Positions 37,766-47,966 of a DNA stretch of 64,000 bases are shown piece after piece (positions within the stretch are counted from its first letter, which is position 1; each line of letters begins with the position of its first letter). Location of the stretch: positions 434,001 to 498,000 of the forward strand of contig CP150546.1 of NCBI GenBank assembly GCA_049487715.1, given 5' to 3'. The DNA comes from Pycnococcus provasolii. Lineage: Eukaryota > Chlorophyta > Pseudoscourfieldiophyceae > Pseudoscourfieldiales. The notes below the pieces were generated by a model. The model did no database searches. It was given only the letters and a program-made list of their open reading frames with translations, and had not been told where the DNA came from. Both the position numbers and the translations under genes were made by a program.

Positions 37766-38536
37766 TTAGCAGAAAGCCTGCCTCTGCGGACACTTCTGCT
37801 TGACCGCCGGCCCGCCCTTGTCAGGTGCGCCCTGCAAAGCGTCGCTCAAGCGCCTATACGTCGTCTCCACAAGCGCGTTCCACTTCTCCTCCTTGGCGTA
37901 CACCGCGACGTTAGTCTGCAAAATGTCACTCAGAAGCTCGTTCCCCACCTTGCCCATGAAACCGGGGCCGCCGACGAGAGCGGCGTCCTTCGTCTTCCCC
38001 ACAACCAAAAGCACGCCGTGCTTGTCACCCTCCTCCGCCGTCGGATACCAGCGCTCGATCACCTTGTCGGCGAAGTCGAACGGGTCGTTGACGAGCGCGA
38101 GCTTGCGAATCGTGACCACGTCGAGGTGGTAGCCAGTTTTCTTCTCCAGCTTGCCGCACAAGCCTTGCACGGCACCCACACCACTCTTGCTGAACAGTTT
38201 CCCGTCGTCGATGATACACGTCGACCCGGCGGCGGGTGGGCTCGCGCCGAGGATGTCGAGCTCCGTCGCGTGCACTGGCATTGCGACGGACGTCGTCATC
38301 GCCGCTGCAGCCATCAGCGAGCAAGCTGCTTGTTTCAAGGCTGACGATCCTGCGTGCTGCGAGTTGCCATCACGCACGCACGAATCCTTTTGACCTTTTG
38401 ACGCCTGCTCGTACGTGCACCTAGTATCGAGAAGCCTTGCGGAGCGAGCACCTTGTCGTTGCACGGGCGACTTGTACGTGCGTGTGCGCGTACTCACTGG
38501 GGTTATTCCTCTTGTGTTCGAAGAAGTCGCGAGCAT
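37766..38536 (-). CDS. TPM-domain protein, probably thylakoid lumen
   Basis: 256 residues from the ATG at 38536. The head is bipartite: a basic Ser/Thr/Arg-rich part (residues 1-70), then a hydrophobic stretch ending AxA (AACSLMAAAAMTTSVAMPVHA). This fits transfer through the envelope and then into the thylakoid lumen. The TPM (TLP18.3/Psb32-like) domain follows: STCIIDDGKLFSKSGVGAVQ, KLEKKTGYHLDVVTIRKL, DFADKVIERWYPTAEEGDKH, GVLLVVGKTKDAALVGGPGF and SDILQTNVAVYAKEEKWNAL. TLP18.3 takes part in photosystem II repair. The paralogue group cannot be settled, and the C-terminal membrane helix of TLP18.3 seems absent. The end VKQKCPQRQAFC is unusual. Confidence 0.8.
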   Translation of the reverse strand: MLATSSNTRGITPVSTRTRTYKSPVQRQGARSARLLDTRCTYEQASKGQKDSCVRDGNSQHAGSSALKQAACSLMAAAAMTTSVAMPVHATELDILGASPPAAGSTCIIDDGKLFSKSGVGAVQGLCGKLEKKTGYHLDVVTIRKLALVNDPFDFADKVIERWYPTAEEGDKHGVLLVVGKTKDAALVGGPGFMGKVGNELLSDILQTNVAVYAKEEKWNALVETTYRRLSDALQGAPDKGGPAVKQKCPQRQAFC

Positions 38537-39831
38537 CACACACAAAGCACACTCACTCACACACTCACTCACTCACAGGTGATAGGGAGATATCTGGGGA
38601 TAAGGTGACGTGTGGCGTGGGGAGACTTTGAGGTTTCCCAGGATTGGTAAACTCGTTTGGGGTTTGGGGTTTGGGGTTTGGGGGTTTGAACAACTCCTTC
38701 CCTTCCGGAGTTCCGGAAACATTGTAGTCTAAGTACTACTACACCAGGACCAGGACGAGTCCTGCTCTGATCCTCTGACCACGTTCTAGTCCAGTGCCTT
38801 GGTCCAGACTTGCAATGTGAAGTTGCAAGGCCGGGCCTGCCTGCCTGACTGCCCCAGGTGGTGGTGAGGAATGCGACAATGCTGTGAACTTGTGAAGGGA
38901 AACTGGGGGAGGCCGTGCCCTGCCAGAGGATCTGGGAACTGGGAAGATGAACTGGGAAGATGAACTGAGACGTTTGATGACCACCTTGCATGCATGCCTC
39001 TTGCCTGACTCACTCTTGTTAATCCTTGTTGTGGACTTGTGGAGTCGTGGGAGGTACAGTAGTAATAACTAATAAGGTGACGGCACACAAGCATTGCAAG
39101 TATTGCAGTAGGGTATTGCAAGAAGGCAAGGCCAGCAAAGCAAGCACACTGGTCATGTTGAGAGGTTGAGGGAGGCTCCATGCTGCCATGTTTGTCGTTG
39201 TCAGTCAAGGGGTACATACAGTAGACTAAAAGAGTTAAAAAAAAGACCACAACGACCACGCAGACAGGTGGTTCAGCACACTTTGATACAAGTGACCAAG
39301 GAAGGGCCAAGGAAGCCGTTCCACAAGTAGTTCTATGTAAAACGTCAACGTCCTGAGCAGCTGACCTGAGATCAAACAACTCTGGACAGAGTTCCCGCGG
39401 CACACGACACAGCAGTACCGGGTACTACGGCCGGCCGCATACAGTAAGAAAGACCATAGATTGACTGGACATCTTGACTTCCGCGGAGTGCACGAGGTTA
39501 AGCAGTTGCTTAAGGTTGGGTAAGCTTGCCCACTTTAAGCCCACTTTGGCTCCTGGGCCTTAAGCTTGCTATAAGGAGCTTGCTTGCTTGCTTATTGTGT
39601 GCCTTAAGCTTTTGCGTGGTGGTGACTCTGCTTCTTGGGTCGCCCTACTCCTGCTAGCTTGACAGCGTTGATAGTGCGTTGACTGTGGCGACTGCAGGCA
39701 GGTGGAGTACAGCTTTTGGCTTTTGAGAAGGAGTTCCAGTTCGTTGCTCGTTGGAGTAAGTGGTTCTATTCATAGCGACGACAAAAAAAAACACACTTTC
39801 GTTTTGGAAGATAAGGAAAAGAAGCTCTATT
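38537..39831. other. Divergent intergenic region
   Basis: 1.3 kb between the TPM gene and the FAM184-like gene. It contains CACTCACTC repeats at 38548-38577, a G-rich GGTTTGG tandem at 38655-38688 (quadruplex-prone), a GTAGTCTAAGTACTACTAC near-palindrome at 38724-38742, CAGTAGACTA at 39219, and GCTTGCTTGCTTG at 39580-39592. No supported gene. Confidence 0.55.
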
Positions 39832-42800
39832 ATGGCGGCCATCGTTTCGTCAGGTGGCGACGCCTCCTCCGGCACACAAGTAAACACGAACATGATGCCT
39901 GAACTCCAGCACCGCATGTCCAAGAAGATTGCGCAGCTGACGCGCGTCATCTACCACCTCAACAACAAAAACGAGGAGCACGAGTTTGACGTGAAGGACA
40001 TGTCGGACCAGTACGAAACGGAGATCGAACAAATATTGAGAGACGCCGCGGACAAGGTGAACTTCTTCAAGACGCAGCTTGACGCAAGGGTGCTTGACGC
40101 GAAGACGACGGAACTCAACGCAAGGCTGCAGAAGCAGCACGAGGAGGACAAGGCACGAACGCTCGAGCAGTTTGAGCAGTTTCGCGCCAAGGCGAAGGCA
40201 AAGGAGGACGAGCAGATGACCGTCATTCGAACGCTCACCAGAGAAGTCGAGGACGTGAAGACGACGCTACAGAAGAGGCTGCAGGAAATGACGGAAAGGT
40301 ACAAGTCGGCGAAGGGGCAGGCGGACAAGGAGAACGCAAACAGCGCACTCGAGCGCGAGGTGGCCAGCCTACGCAAGGACCTCAAGGCGAAGGCGGACGA
40401 GGCGAGCGAGGCGATCAAAACGGGAAACCGTAGGTACAACGACATGCTCGCCGAAAGGCTGGCCTCCGAAGAGGCGCTCAAGGATGAGCTAGCGGCGGCG
40501 CGCCAGCGCATCTCCGAACTTGGGGAGAGGGCTGCCGACGCCGGGGCGGCTCAGGCTGGGCTCGAGGAACTCAGAAAGGCGTTGGCGGACAAGGAGGCTT
40601 TGTTGGACGCCGAGCGCAGAAAGCGAGAGGAGGATAGGGAGGCGGCGCACATGGACCGCGTGTCCGCCGAAACCAGCTGGCAGGGCAAGGTGGAAACGCT
40701 CCTCTCCGAGGTGGGTAGGCTCAAGCAGTCTTGTGGCGACGCCGACGCCGAGGCGAGTGCGCTCGGCAAGCGCGTCGGCGAGCTTGAATTGGAGGCGGGC
40801 ATCGCGCACGAGTCGTTAACGAGTGCTGAGGCCAAATCCAAACAACTCGAGGAGGAAAATGCGCAGCTGAAGCAGCAGCTCGCGGAGAATGAAGCGCGCC
40901 TGCATGCTGCGCGCGAATCACAGGAATCTCACAGCGTTTCGCAAGAAGCGCTTGCCGAGGAGCTAGCCGCGATCAAGGCTCGGCTCGAAGCGAGAGAATC
41001 ACAGGCAAGTGCGACGGAGTCCAAGCTTCGCGAGGAGGTTGCCTCGGCGCAGAAGGAGACGCAGGCGGCAAAATCTGCTCTCGCGGACGCGTCGGCAGCG
41101 CACAAGCAGGCACTGGCAGCGGCGGAGGGTGATGCGAAAAAGCGGGTGGCTGAGCTCGAGGCACAGCTCAAGCATGCATCCGCGGAACGCGAGAAGCTCT
41201 TGCAGCAGCTAAAGGAACTGCAGACGAGCATGGCGGATACGCAGTCCGAGGCAAAGAAGAACTGGCAAAAGGCGAACGACGCCGTGCAGGAGCAGCTTCG
41301 CAAGGCTCAGGAAGAGGCGAAGAGGAACGCCGACCTACTCAAGGGAAAGGAAGGCGAGCTCGGTGCCACAAACAAGAAGCTGAAGGGTGTCGAGGCTGAG
41401 CTTCTGAAGTGGAAGAACGATGCCGACAAAATGGCCGAAGACGCTGCTACGAAGGCTAGAAAGCATTTTGAGCAGAAACTCGCTGAGATTCGTGAGAAGT
41501 CCAAGAAGGATCTTGCAGACTGTGAGAAGGACTTCAAGTCTCAGCTTGAGCAGCAGAAGAAAGATGCGTCGAAAAAATTGGCAAATCGCGAGGAGGTGCT
41601 TCGCACGCAGATGGCTGAGCAGCAGCGTGACGCTGATGAGACGCTCACGTCCAAGGTTCAGGAGTACGAGAAGAAGCTCGCTGGCAATTCCGAGGACTGG
41701 ATGTCACAGCGCAATGAGCTCAAGCTAAAGATTGCGGATCTCATGAAGAAGATCGCTGAAATGGAAAAGAAGACCAGCGCGCTAAATGATGCGAAGAGCC
41801 GCATGGCCTCACAGCTTGAGGACAATCTCAAGGCTACCGAGTCGATGAAGCTGAGCCTAGAGCAAAAACTGGCAGCCGCCGCAAAGCAGGAAGCTGCGCT
41901 CAAGGAGCAGGCGAAGGAGCTGAGGAAGGCGGAGCAGCAGGCGAAACTGGAGATGTCCGCCGCACAGCGCATCACCGATCAGCTCAAGGAGAAGATCGAG
42001 AACCTCGAGACTACCATTGAGAAGAACAAAGAGGCTGCTGAGAAGCGCCTGATGAATGAGATTGAGAAGGTGAACGCAGAGTGGGCAAAGCGTGCAGAGG
42101 AGAAGGCGAAGGCGGCAGTCGAGGCGAAGGCTGCGGAGCACCGCCAGGCGATGGAAGATCTGCGCCAGTCCATGCGTGCTGAGGCACTGAAAGAAATTGA
42201 TCGCGTATCCAAGGAGCTGACGGCGAAGCACGAGGCGGCTGAGCAAAAACTGAAAGCGGCAATCGCCCAGGAGAAGGAGAATCTTCTGGCCCTGGCAAAG
42301 GCACACGAGGAGGCACTTGCTGCTCAGAAGGCTACATTGGAGGCAAGTAAGGCGGCGGCGCTCGAAGCACTGGCGAAGGATCATGCGGGCGAAATGCTTC
42401 GCAAGCAGGAGGCGCACGACGCCGCGACAGAGTCCCTTCGTGCAGAGCACGCATCTGCCATGGAAGCTGCTGCTGCGGACGCTGCCGCCACGAAGGCGCG
42501 CCTGGAAAACGAGCTGGCAAGCGAGCAAGCTGCGCACGAGGACGCCATGGCAACCGCGCAGGCATCACACGAGGCGACTCTGCGTGGAACGATCGACGAG
42601 TGGACTCAGAAACATTCTGATACCGTCGAGCGCATGGCAGCTGAGCGTGCAGCCTCGGAAGACGATATCAGAAACACTCTGACTGCGCAGCACAACAAGG
42701 CAATGGCGGAATCGGAGAGCAAGCACAACGCACAAGTTGCGGAGCTCGATGAAAAGATTGCAAAACTCACCGACCACCGCGATGCGCTGCAGACCGAAAG

Positions 42801-43353
42801 GGATCATTTGTCGGGCGATCTTGCCACAACGACATCAAATCTGACAGAGATGACATCTAATTTCGAGGCGAAGTGCGTCGAGCTTGCGCAGACCATCGCA
42901 CGGATGCAGGCGGAGCGTTCAAGCGCCGAAGCGAACGCGTCCGCCGCTCACGCGCAGGAGGTGACGGAATTGAATGGGGCGCATGCCGAAGCGGTCGCAG
43001 CCCTGGAAGAGACGATTGCCTCGAACGAGGCTGCGGCGACGGAGAAGTTCAACAATCTTCAAGAGCAGTACGACGATATCGAGCGCCGATTCGACGCTCG
43101 AGAGAGTCGCGCGGATGACCTCGAGAAGATTGCTGGCCTTGAGGATGCTTGCATGCAACGCGACCAATACATCGGCGACATGCAGACACAACTTAATAAA
43201 TTCAAGGGCGAGATGATGAACCGAGAGCAGTCGCTCAACAAGACATTTGGCAACAATGCCGCATCTCTGAATCCGCAAGCGGCGAACGGTGTCATGGACT
43301 GGATGTTGAAGTCCAAGAAGAAGAAACAGGAATCTGCACGAGGTGGGCGCTAG
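39832..43353 (+). CDS. FAM184-like long coiled-coil protein
   Basis: 1173 residues from the ATG at 39832, one exon. The N-terminus carries the FAM184 signature: PELQHRMSKKIAQLTRVIYH, LNNKNEEHEFDVKDM and YETEIEQILRDAADKV (human FAM184A: QLKMSKKIAQLTKVIYALNTKNDEHE). Nearly all the rest is heptad-rich coiled coil with Ala, Glu, Lys and Gln, ending in a basic tail (MDWMLKSKKKKQESARGG). FAM184 proteins are found mainly in ciliated lineages; their function is poorly known, and a centriolar or ciliary structural role is inferred. The FAM184 head argues against generic myosin-tail similarity. The antisense frames opened by this composition are not genes. Confidence 0.82.
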   Translation: MAAIVSSGGDASSGTQVNTNMMPELQHRMSKKIAQLTRVIYHLNNKNEEHEFDVKDMSDQYETEIEQILRDAADKVNFFKTQLDARVLDAKTTELNARLQKQHEEDKARTLEQFEQFRAKAKAKEDEQMTVIRTLTREVEDVKTTLQKRLQEMTERYKSAKGQADKENANSALEREVASLRKDLKAKADEASEAIKTGNRRYNDMLAERLASEEALKDELAAARQRISELGERAADAGAAQAGLEELRKALADKEALLDAERRKREEDREAAHMDRVSAETSWQGKVETLLSEVGRLKQSCGDADAEASALGKRVGELELEAGIAHESLTSAEAKSKQLEEENAQLKQQLAENEARLHAARESQESHSVSQEALAEELAAIKARLEARESQASATESKLREEVASAQKETQAAKSALADASAAHKQALAAAEGDAKKRVAELEAQLKHASAEREKLLQQLKELQTSMADTQSEAKKNWQKANDAVQEQLRKAQEEAKRNADLLKGKEGELGATNKKLKGVEAELLKWKNDADKMAEDAATKARKHFEQKLAEIREKSKKDLADCEKDFKSQLEQQKKDASKKLANREEVLRTQMAEQQRDADETLTSKVQEYEKKLAGNSEDWMSQRNELKLKIADLMKKIAEMEKKTSALNDAKSRMASQLEDNLKATESMKLSLEQKLAAAAKQEAALKEQAKELRKAEQQAKLEMSAAQRITDQLKEKIENLETTIEKNKEAAEKRLMNEIEKVNAEWAKRAEEKAKAAVEAKAAEHRQAMEDLRQSMRAEALKEIDRVSKELTAKHEAAEQKLKAAIAQEKENLLALAKAHEEALAAQKATLEASKAAALEALAKDHAGEMLRKQEAHDAATESLRAEHASAMEAAAADAAATKARLENELASEQAAHEDAMATAQASHEATLRGTIDEWTQKHSDTVERMAAERAASEDDIRNTLTAQHNKAMAESESKHNAQVAELDEKIAKLTDHRDALQTERDHLSGDLATTTSNLTEMTSNFEAKCVELAQTIARMQAERSSAEANASAAHAQEVTELNGAHAEAVAALEETIASNEAAATEKFNNLQEQYDDIERRFDARESRADDLEKIAGLEDACMQRDQYIGDMQTQLNKFKGEMMNREQSLNKTFGNNAASLNPQAANGVMDWMLKSKKKKQESARGGR

Positions 43354-43477
43354 GGTCCGGGTCCCACGACTCGGAAAAAAGAAAAGGCCGTTAACGCCTT
43401 GAAAGATTGATTCCTCAAGTGTACTGTATCGTAGTTCTGAATGTAATTTCAAGAGATATGTGATTTCACGGTGTTAC

Positions 43478-43497
43478 AGGGTTAGGATTAGGGTTAC
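43478..43497 (+). repeat. Short TTAGGG tract overlapping a gene's stop codon
   Basis: AGGGTTAGGATTAGGGTTA between the convergent FAM184-like gene and the next minus-strand gene. The TAA stop of the latter (43494-43496) lies within it. Confidence 0.85.
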
Positions 43498-44735
43498 GCG
43501 TTGTTGGCCGTGCGCAGCAACGCGCCCACACCTGAGACGTAGTACCGAAGGCGGTCCGTCTTCTCGTACACGGTCATGTCGTCCTCGAAGTCGTCGATGG
43601 TAGACGACAGCATGGGAACGTTTTGCTCCCCGCGCTCCTTGAGGACCCTGTACCGATCGGCGATGGCCTTGTCGACGTCGAGCTTGGAGTGCTTCGCCCA
43701 GTATAGACTCTCGTACTGATGCAAGCCGCTCGTGGCGTGTGTGTAAGCGGCGGTCTCGGCGTTCGTCAGGTTGTCTGTTTTCATCAAGCTCGGGTGCCAA
43801 GCACGCCACCTGCGCTTCGTGTCGCCGTGCGAAAGCACGCGCTGCGAAAGAACGAAGTTCATTGTACGGCTTGGTTTTGCGGGGTAGTCGTGGCCCACAC
43901 CATGTGGTATTTCCTCTCCACCTGCTGGCGGCGGCCTAGGCTGCACGACTGGCTGCTTCCACGGTATTGGCGACGGTCTTGGCGTAAATCGTGGCGAGAG
44001 ATGGCGCAGTCTTGGATCTTCGGCGAGTGCACCGGCGGAGACACCTCGCGTCCAAATCGCCGTCGGATTAGGTGCACTGTCGCGTGGAGTTGTGCTTTGC
44101 CTGGCGCTGAGGGAGGAACGCGCGCTATTTTTTGGCGATGGTCTTGAAGTAGACGCCGGCCTTGGCGTCGACGCTGTCCTTGCGCTGGACGCCCTTCGCG
44201 GCGACGCCGAGACTACGTTGGATTTGTGCGGCGACGACGTGACCGTCGTCGCCCGCTTCACTCCGTTCGAGCCGCGCGCCGACAGTGGCATGCGTGGCAC
44301 GAGTTCTGGCTTGACGACCATCTTGCCCTGTCTTCCGAATGCGCTAGGAACGCGCGCGTCTTTAATCTCCCTTCTCATTTGCACGCTGTACGGTCTATTT
44401 CTGTCCGCCTTATGGCCGTTCCCCAAGAGTTCCCTGTCGAGTGCGTTCGTGAGGTCATCCCACAGCGTCTGTAGTTTGCGTATGCGCTCCGCCGCTCCGT
44501 GTCCTGCGGGTATTGCGCACCTCGGCGACTCGGAGCGTCTGATTATCCCTGAATATCCCAAGTTGGGCGACGACGCGGTCACGACGTGGTGTTGTTGTTG
44601 GAACGTCTGTGTCCGAGGCGACGAGACGACACCACTGTACGGCTGCGGCGTGTTCGCTGCTCCAGAGAGATTTTGTGCGAGTGCGAGACGAGGCACGAAA
44701 GCAGGCGCTTTCGACGAGGACGAGGCTGAAGTCAT
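43494..44735 (-). CDS. Ser/Arg/Pro-rich protein of unknown function
   Basis: 413 residues from the ATG at 44735; it is the first ATG in the frame, although the frame stays open to 45143 through a poly-Asn run. Residues 1-250 are low complexity with many SP, TP and RxxS sites (SPRRASSARTASTPRPASTS). A possible helix is RIRKLQTLWDDLTNALDREL near residue 85. The C-terminal part is more globular: GHDYPAKPSRTMNFVLSQRV, KRRWRAWHPSLMKTDNLTNA, YWAKHSKLDVDKAIADRYRV and DDMTVYEKTDRLRYYVSGVG. No known domain. This style is common in algal cytoskeletal and ciliary proteins, but no function is assigned. The stop codon is formed by telomere-like sequence. Confidence 0.65.
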   Translation of the reverse strand: MTSASSSSKAPAFVPRLALAQNLSGAANTPQPYSGVVSSPRTQTFQQQHHVVTASSPNLGYSGIIRRSESPRCAIPAGHGAAERIRKLQTLWDDLTNALDRELLGNGHKADRNRPYSVQMRREIKDARVPSAFGRQGKMVVKPELVPRMPLSARGSNGVKRATTVTSSPHKSNVVSASPRRASSARTASTPRPASTSRPSPKNSARSSLSARQSTTPRDSAPNPTAIWTRGVSAGALAEDPRLRHLSPRFTPRPSPIPWKQPVVQPRPPPAGGEEIPHGVGHDYPAKPSRTMNFVLSQRVLSHGDTKRRWRAWHPSLMKTDNLTNAETAAYTHATSGLHQYESLYWAKHSKLDVDKAIADRYRVLKERGEQNVPMLSSTIDDFEDDMTVYEKTDRLRYYVSGVGALLRTANNA

Positions 44736-44820
44736 TATGAAATGAGAATAGGCCTTAAGCTGAGATAAGGTGGCCGGCCCCTTAAGCGAGCGAGACCTGT
44801 GGCGTAATAATGTAATGGCG

Positions 44821-44855
<35 letters not shown>

Positions 44856-45700
44856 GACGAGAGAGGGGGGAAGAAGAACAACCTCAGAAGCGGCTCTGCA
44901 GAAGGTGTCCTCGAGACCTCGAGAGAGCTTGGTCAACGATTCCGATACTGTACAGGTACAGTGTACAGTGTACTTTACATACAACTCGTCCTCTTGAGCA
45001 ACGTCTTGAGCATCCTCGTGCTCGTCCTCGTCGAAGCTTTTGACCAGCCTGCCACTCACTGCTTCCGCCGTTCCGCGCACTGCTTCCACTGAGTAGTTCC
45101 ACAATCCATCCGTGATCCGCCGTCGTTGTCGTTCTCGCGACAAAGACGTGGTACTTAATGTTTTATAAAAGGTTCACGGCAAGTATAATAATGAACTTGA
45201 TTGAGCTTGCCAATTGCCAATTGCCACCTGATGACAGGTCTTTGCAGGTGGGCTTTGCTTTCATCAGCTGGCGTTTGGCTGGTTCGCACTTCGCGGCCGG
45301 CTTCTTGCTTGCAAGACCATTCAAGCTTGCATTAAAATGCATTTTGACCATCTTGTTCACCTAAAAAACCTTTACGTTGTTGTGCGACTTGCGAGTACCA
45401 ACACCACTAAGGCTTACCAACGCCAAATACTTAGGTAACTTATCGTCGTCTTACATATCTTACTGGCACCTGGCACGTCGCAAGAACCTTTCAGGTTTAC
45501 AGTAGTTCTTACCAGGAGCTGCAACGCTCCATAACTATCAACTTCGAAGTTCGAAAACGGCTTTGAGAGGTGAGAGGGCGAACTGAGAAGGTTCCCCCCG
45601 GACAGCCGGAGCTCCCCCTGATGAGCTCAGCTCCGAGGTGGCGCACGCTCAGCTCAACACAGCGGCCGGCGACACTCTTCACGTTCAGATTCAAGCAGCC
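44736..45700. other. Divergent intergenic region with GTT microsatellite
   Basis: 965 bp. 44821-44857 is a run of about twelve GTT trinucleotides. 44946-44978 has nested TACTGTACAGGTACAG and GTGTACAGTGTAC words. CAATTGCCAATTGCCA at 45208 is a small repeat. No supported gene; the region should hold the promoters of both flanking genes. Confidence 0.55.
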
Positions 45701-46879
45701 ATGGACCTCGACGACGATGTTCCGTTCATACAAAAGCAAATGACGGGCGCCGGGCCCGAGAGAGCGGCGCCGTTCGCACTTGACACGTTCGCGATACCCG
45801 CCACGCTAGCGACGCGAGCCGTTGAGCTCGCGAACGTATTCAAAGTGCCCGAACCGGCGGCACGTATGCAAGTCGACCGACTCAACGGAAGGAGAAGCGC
45901 ACTCGTCACCGCGCTTAAGAACAACGCAGAAACATCAACGGCGTGCTCGCACGTCGCCGAGTACTGTCGAGAGCTCGCGGAACTACTGGCGACGAAGCCT
46001 GAAGAAGGCGAGAAACTGGAAAACCAAGCGGCGATTGCAGTTCAGCAGTGGACACCCTTCGTCGTGCCCAAACAAGTCAAAGGGCCAGAGTGGAATTCGC
46101 CACTCGCGGGTGAGGTGGACCACTTCAGGGAAGTACATTCCATGGGCGTCGAGCTAGCCATGGCGAAAATGGTTCAAGCCCAGCTTCAACGACGACTCGC
46201 GGCCGAGACGTACGAGAAGAGTGGCATATGCGCCGAAGTTACGACCCACCTGCGAGATGCTGCAGCCACGTACGAGGAGGCTGCCAAGATACTCGACGTG
46301 GAAAAGGCGAAGAATCTTCCAGGAGATAGGTGCGTCGAGTGGGTCCCAGCCACCCCTCGCATCTTGTCTGTCATATGTTCCGCGGAGTCTCAGAGCGTCG
46401 TCGCGGTTAAGGCGGAAGCAAGCGCGAAAGAAGGCTCGACGCTAACAGCCTCATTGCACCGTGGTGCAGAGGAGTTGTTTGAGCGCGCAAGTGCCATGCT
46501 GAAGGCGTCGCAGTCGGAGTACAACGTGATCAATCAGAATTGGCAGAGATACCTGGCATTTGGAGCAACGCTGTGCTGCGCAAGGTCTTTTCGAGCTGCG
46601 GCACTTGCGACGTATCAGGACGGCGAGAATATTGGTGACGCAATCGCACTGAACGACGCCGCTCGGAGAGTTCTCGACCGCGGTGCTCACATCGTGGGCG
46701 CGCGCGACATACCTTTCGACAAGGCGAATCCCGCGACGGTTCAGTCGCGTGCGTTGTCGGAGGACAAGGCGCTCGCCGATGCGGCGGCCGCGCGTTGGGA
46801 ACGCGAGAATCGCAGCGTGCAATTCAAGTTGGTTCCCAAGGACACGCCTGCGCGCCCAGATGCGAAGGTGGTTGTGTAA
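45701..46879 (+). CDS. BRO1-domain protein (ALIX/Bro1-like)
   Basis: 392 residues from the ATG at 45701 (GCAGCCATGG context). It shows the alpha-helical BRO1 fold in its usual order: FKVPEPAARMQVDRLNGRRS near the start, SGICAEVTTHLRDAAATYEE (family: KxxxxxAxxYxxA), a middle helix HSMGVELAMAKMVQAQLQRR (family: LxxLMLAQAQExxW), then YNVINQNWQRYLAFGATLCC and ARSFRAAALATYQDGENIGD (family: YxxxxxxxxxxxxGExIAxL). BRO1 domains bind the ESCRT-III subunit CHMP4/Snf7. Only the BRO1 domain is present, without V-domain or Pro-rich tail, as in BROX-type proteins. A role in ESCRT-linked membrane remodelling is inferred. Confidence 0.72.
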   Translation: MDLDDDVPFIQKQMTGAGPERAAPFALDTFAIPATLATRAVELANVFKVPEPAARMQVDRLNGRRSALVTALKNNAETSTACSHVAEYCRELAELLATKPEEGEKLENQAAIAVQQWTPFVVPKQVKGPEWNSPLAGEVDHFREVHSMGVELAMAKMVQAQLQRRLAAETYEKSGICAEVTTHLRDAAATYEEAAKILDVEKAKNLPGDRCVEWVPATPRILSVICSAESQSVVAVKAEASAKEGSTLTASLHRGAEELFERASAMLKASQSEYNVINQNWQRYLAFGATLCCARSFRAAALATYQDGENIGDAIALNDAARRVLDRGAHIVGARDIPFDKANPATVQSRALSEDKALADAAAARWERENRSVQFKLVPKDTPARPDAKVVV

Positions 46880-47966
46880 AAAGAGTCAGTCAGTCGTGCT
46901 TGCACTGTGAGTGAGCCGAGACCGAGACTCCTGAGGTGAGGTGAGGCTCACTCACTCACGAGATACTGCAAGTGCAAGTGCAAGTGCTGACATGAGGTCG
47001 TCATACATACTGTATTAATATGACGTCTGTGTGACAAAAGATTATTATTTCACTGAAATTCTACTTACCGTACATAAAATGATTCAGCAACATCTAACCC
47101 TAACCCTAACCGAAACCCTAACCCTAACCGTACGACCACCTTTATGGTAGGCGCATTCTTGCCCTCTCATCGCTCATCATCATCAGAAGCGTGGATTTCT
47201 CTTCTTCTCGATTTTTTCTTCATTTTTCCTCCTCTGATGAAGTCTGAAGTCTTCTCCCCCCTCCAGGCAGCCAGGTGGATGGACCAGGTGGATGGAGGCC
47301 CTTTCATGCTCTCCTCGCACCTCGCACCTCCGTCACCTCGCACGAAGCTCCTCGGAAGTCGGACGAAGCTCCTCGGATGAAGAAGCTCCCGGCTCCCGCC
47401 CCCTTTCATCAGGCTGTCAGGGCTCTGAATAGTAGAATTCCTCTGAATTTTGTCCGCCTCAAGGTACCCGGGTACTGTATTTCGTCCCGTGTTTTTTTTC
47501 TGTCGACAGACGTGCGCGTGCTTGACAGGTGCTTGGGGTTTCGTCTCCTCCACCTAGAAAAGCGGAACTCGAGGCTCCCGCCAGGTGCTCCCATGCGACC
47601 TAGGTGGGCCCTTCCCCAGGAGTCCCCTAAGGTAGGTGGCACCTGGCACGAGGTGGGGGGAGCAGGAAGGAAGGAAGGCGCTGCAGCATCGTGGGAACCG
47701 ATGCTTCTCGGGAGGTTCCGAGTTCCGACGGAGTTTTCGCCTCCCTCTCCCTCTCCCGTCTCCAGTCAGTCAGTCAGTCAGCCCGTCATCACCTGCGGCA
47801 GACAGATTTGAGGTTTCACATCAGTTAACGCCTTAAGAAGTCCTCAAGTGTGTCTGCTGCTTCGTGTCTTTAGGCCTGACTGGTTAAGGCGGCGGTTAAG
47901 TTGTGTTTAAGTTGTGCTTTAGGCTCGTTCGTTTCACTCCTTGGTTTCTCCACTACTTAAGCTCCT
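46880..47966. other. Intergenic region with telomere-like tract
   Basis: 1.1 kb. A CCCTAA tract lies at 47094-47129. GAGGTGAGGTGAGG and GTGCAAGTGCAAGTGC repeats are at 46935-46990. AAGCTCCTCGGA repeats lie at 47345-47380 and CAGTCAGTCAGTCAG at 47763-47780. No supported gene. Confidence 0.55.
47094..47129 (-). repeat. Interstitial CCCTAA tract
   Basis: Three CCCTAA units, a CGAAACC break, then two more CCCTAA units. It lies 215 bp downstream of the BRO1-domain gene. Confidence 0.92.

Noticed and set aside
41857-42537. Cys/Leu-rich minus frame inside the FAM184-like gene
   Set aside because: Antisense of coiled-coil codons (CTC, CTT for GAG, AAG) gives artificial Leu-rich sequence.
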